From Polydactylus sextarius (taxonomy: Eukaryota; Chordata; Actinopteri; Polynemidae): a stretch of DNA of 64,000 bases. The translations under genes and the position numbers were made by a program. The stretch spans positions 19,710,813 to 19,774,812 of the forward strand of contig CM028909.1 in assembly GCA_016801845.1 (NCBI GenBank). Direction: 5' to 3'. How positions within the stretch are numbered: the stretch's first letter is position 1; each line of letters begins with the position of its first letter. This document shows positions 63,749 through 64,000 of this stretch, piece by piece. The notes below the pieces were generated by a model. It saw nothing but the letters and a program-made list of their open reading frames with translations. It had not been told where the DNA came from and did no database searches.

Positions 63749-64000
63749 AATAAGGTGCGGCGCACTGCATGATGCTGCTTCTCCCTCAGAATACACAAAC
63801 CACAAGCTGGCTCACCTCCGCCATGCAGAAATCATTGCCAACACTTCCCTGGTGCTGCAAATACAGCTGTAAACACAGTAACCTGAAAGAGCAAACACAC
63901 CTGACAGTGATGACACAAGCAAAACTAAAATCTGGCGCATAGCAACCACACCCGGTCTATCTGAAACACATATCAGCTGACTGTATGTAAAGTCTCCAAT
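63748..64000. other. Noncoding or possibly exonic tail
   Basis: GC-richer than most of the window. It contains splice-like signals on both strands (see the findings), but no frame that I can assign to a family, so no gene is called. Confidence 0.45.

Overview
The window looks like vertebrate, most probably ray-finned (teleost, percomorph-type) fish, nuclear DNA. The evidence is AT-rich single-copy sequence with very long stop-to-stop gaps in all frames, about thirty long (CA)n/(GT)n microsatellites, a large (GATA)n/(GACA)n block, and several fragments that I recognise from memory as dispersed repeats of fish genomes. These include the 'GGGGACC...CCATAAT' repeat beside (GT)n, the 'AGCTTAGC..AAAGACTGG' repeat, the 'TTTGTGTAATC.TG.TGACAAA' repeat, the 'ACCTTTGACCTTT' repeat and the 'GTATTTATAT.GC.CTTTTCTAG' repeat. 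No prokaryotic organisation, operon, CRISPR array, tRNA or rRNA was seen.

I recognise no intact protein-coding gene. Almost every long reading frame is either a translated microsatellite (poly-TH, poly-VC, poly-YI) or a chance opening in AT-rich or pyrimidine-rich DNA. The window is best read as intergenic or long-intron sequence. The only protein relic I can name is a short, decayed Tc1/mariner-type transposase fragment near 35.8 kb, whose WSDE-type motif has lost its catalytic aspartate. The best candidate for part of a host gene is on the minus strand at about 21.48-21.9 kb. There a compact GC-richer block ends in a strong splice donor, preceded by a TATA-like motif and GC/KLF-type boxes, and it looks like the promoter and first exon of a gene running leftwards.

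Layout: 0-5 kb is AT-rich noncoding DNA with a striking TAATTGGC cluster (3.1-3.3 kb) and a local duplication (4.3/4.9 kb). 5-18.7 kb holds scattered microsatellites, a degenerate ~165-bp tandem block (8.8-9.2 kb) and two G-quadruplex candidates (13.65 and 14.71 kb). 18.7-25 kb holds the candidate promoter/exon, a teleost repeat fragment and a palindromic MITE (24.03-24.27 kb). 25-31.5 kb is dominated by (CA)n arrays and a 500-bp pyrimidine-rich block. 31.5-41.3 kb contains the Tc1 relic, a dense alternating (GT)n/(CA)n cluster (36.06-37.17 kb), a purine-rich block, the GATA/GACA array and a teleost repeat. 41-50 kb is quiet apart from a short telomere-like tract, a 79-bp tandem duplication and one repeat fragment. 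50-64 kb contains a (CA)n(TA)n array, several teleost repeats, two related TTAA-flanked MITEs (57.1 and 60.1 kb), and a compact cluster of nuclear-receptor and TGACAG motifs (62.6-62.8 kb).

The most unusual material is therefore not genic. It is a pair of nested-deletion MITEs, the long-TIR MITE, two candidate cis-regulatory motif clusters, and alternating-orientation microsatellites likely to form non-B DNA. Repeat names rest on memory of consensus sequences and could not be checked by search. The boundaries of all diffuse repeats are approximate.
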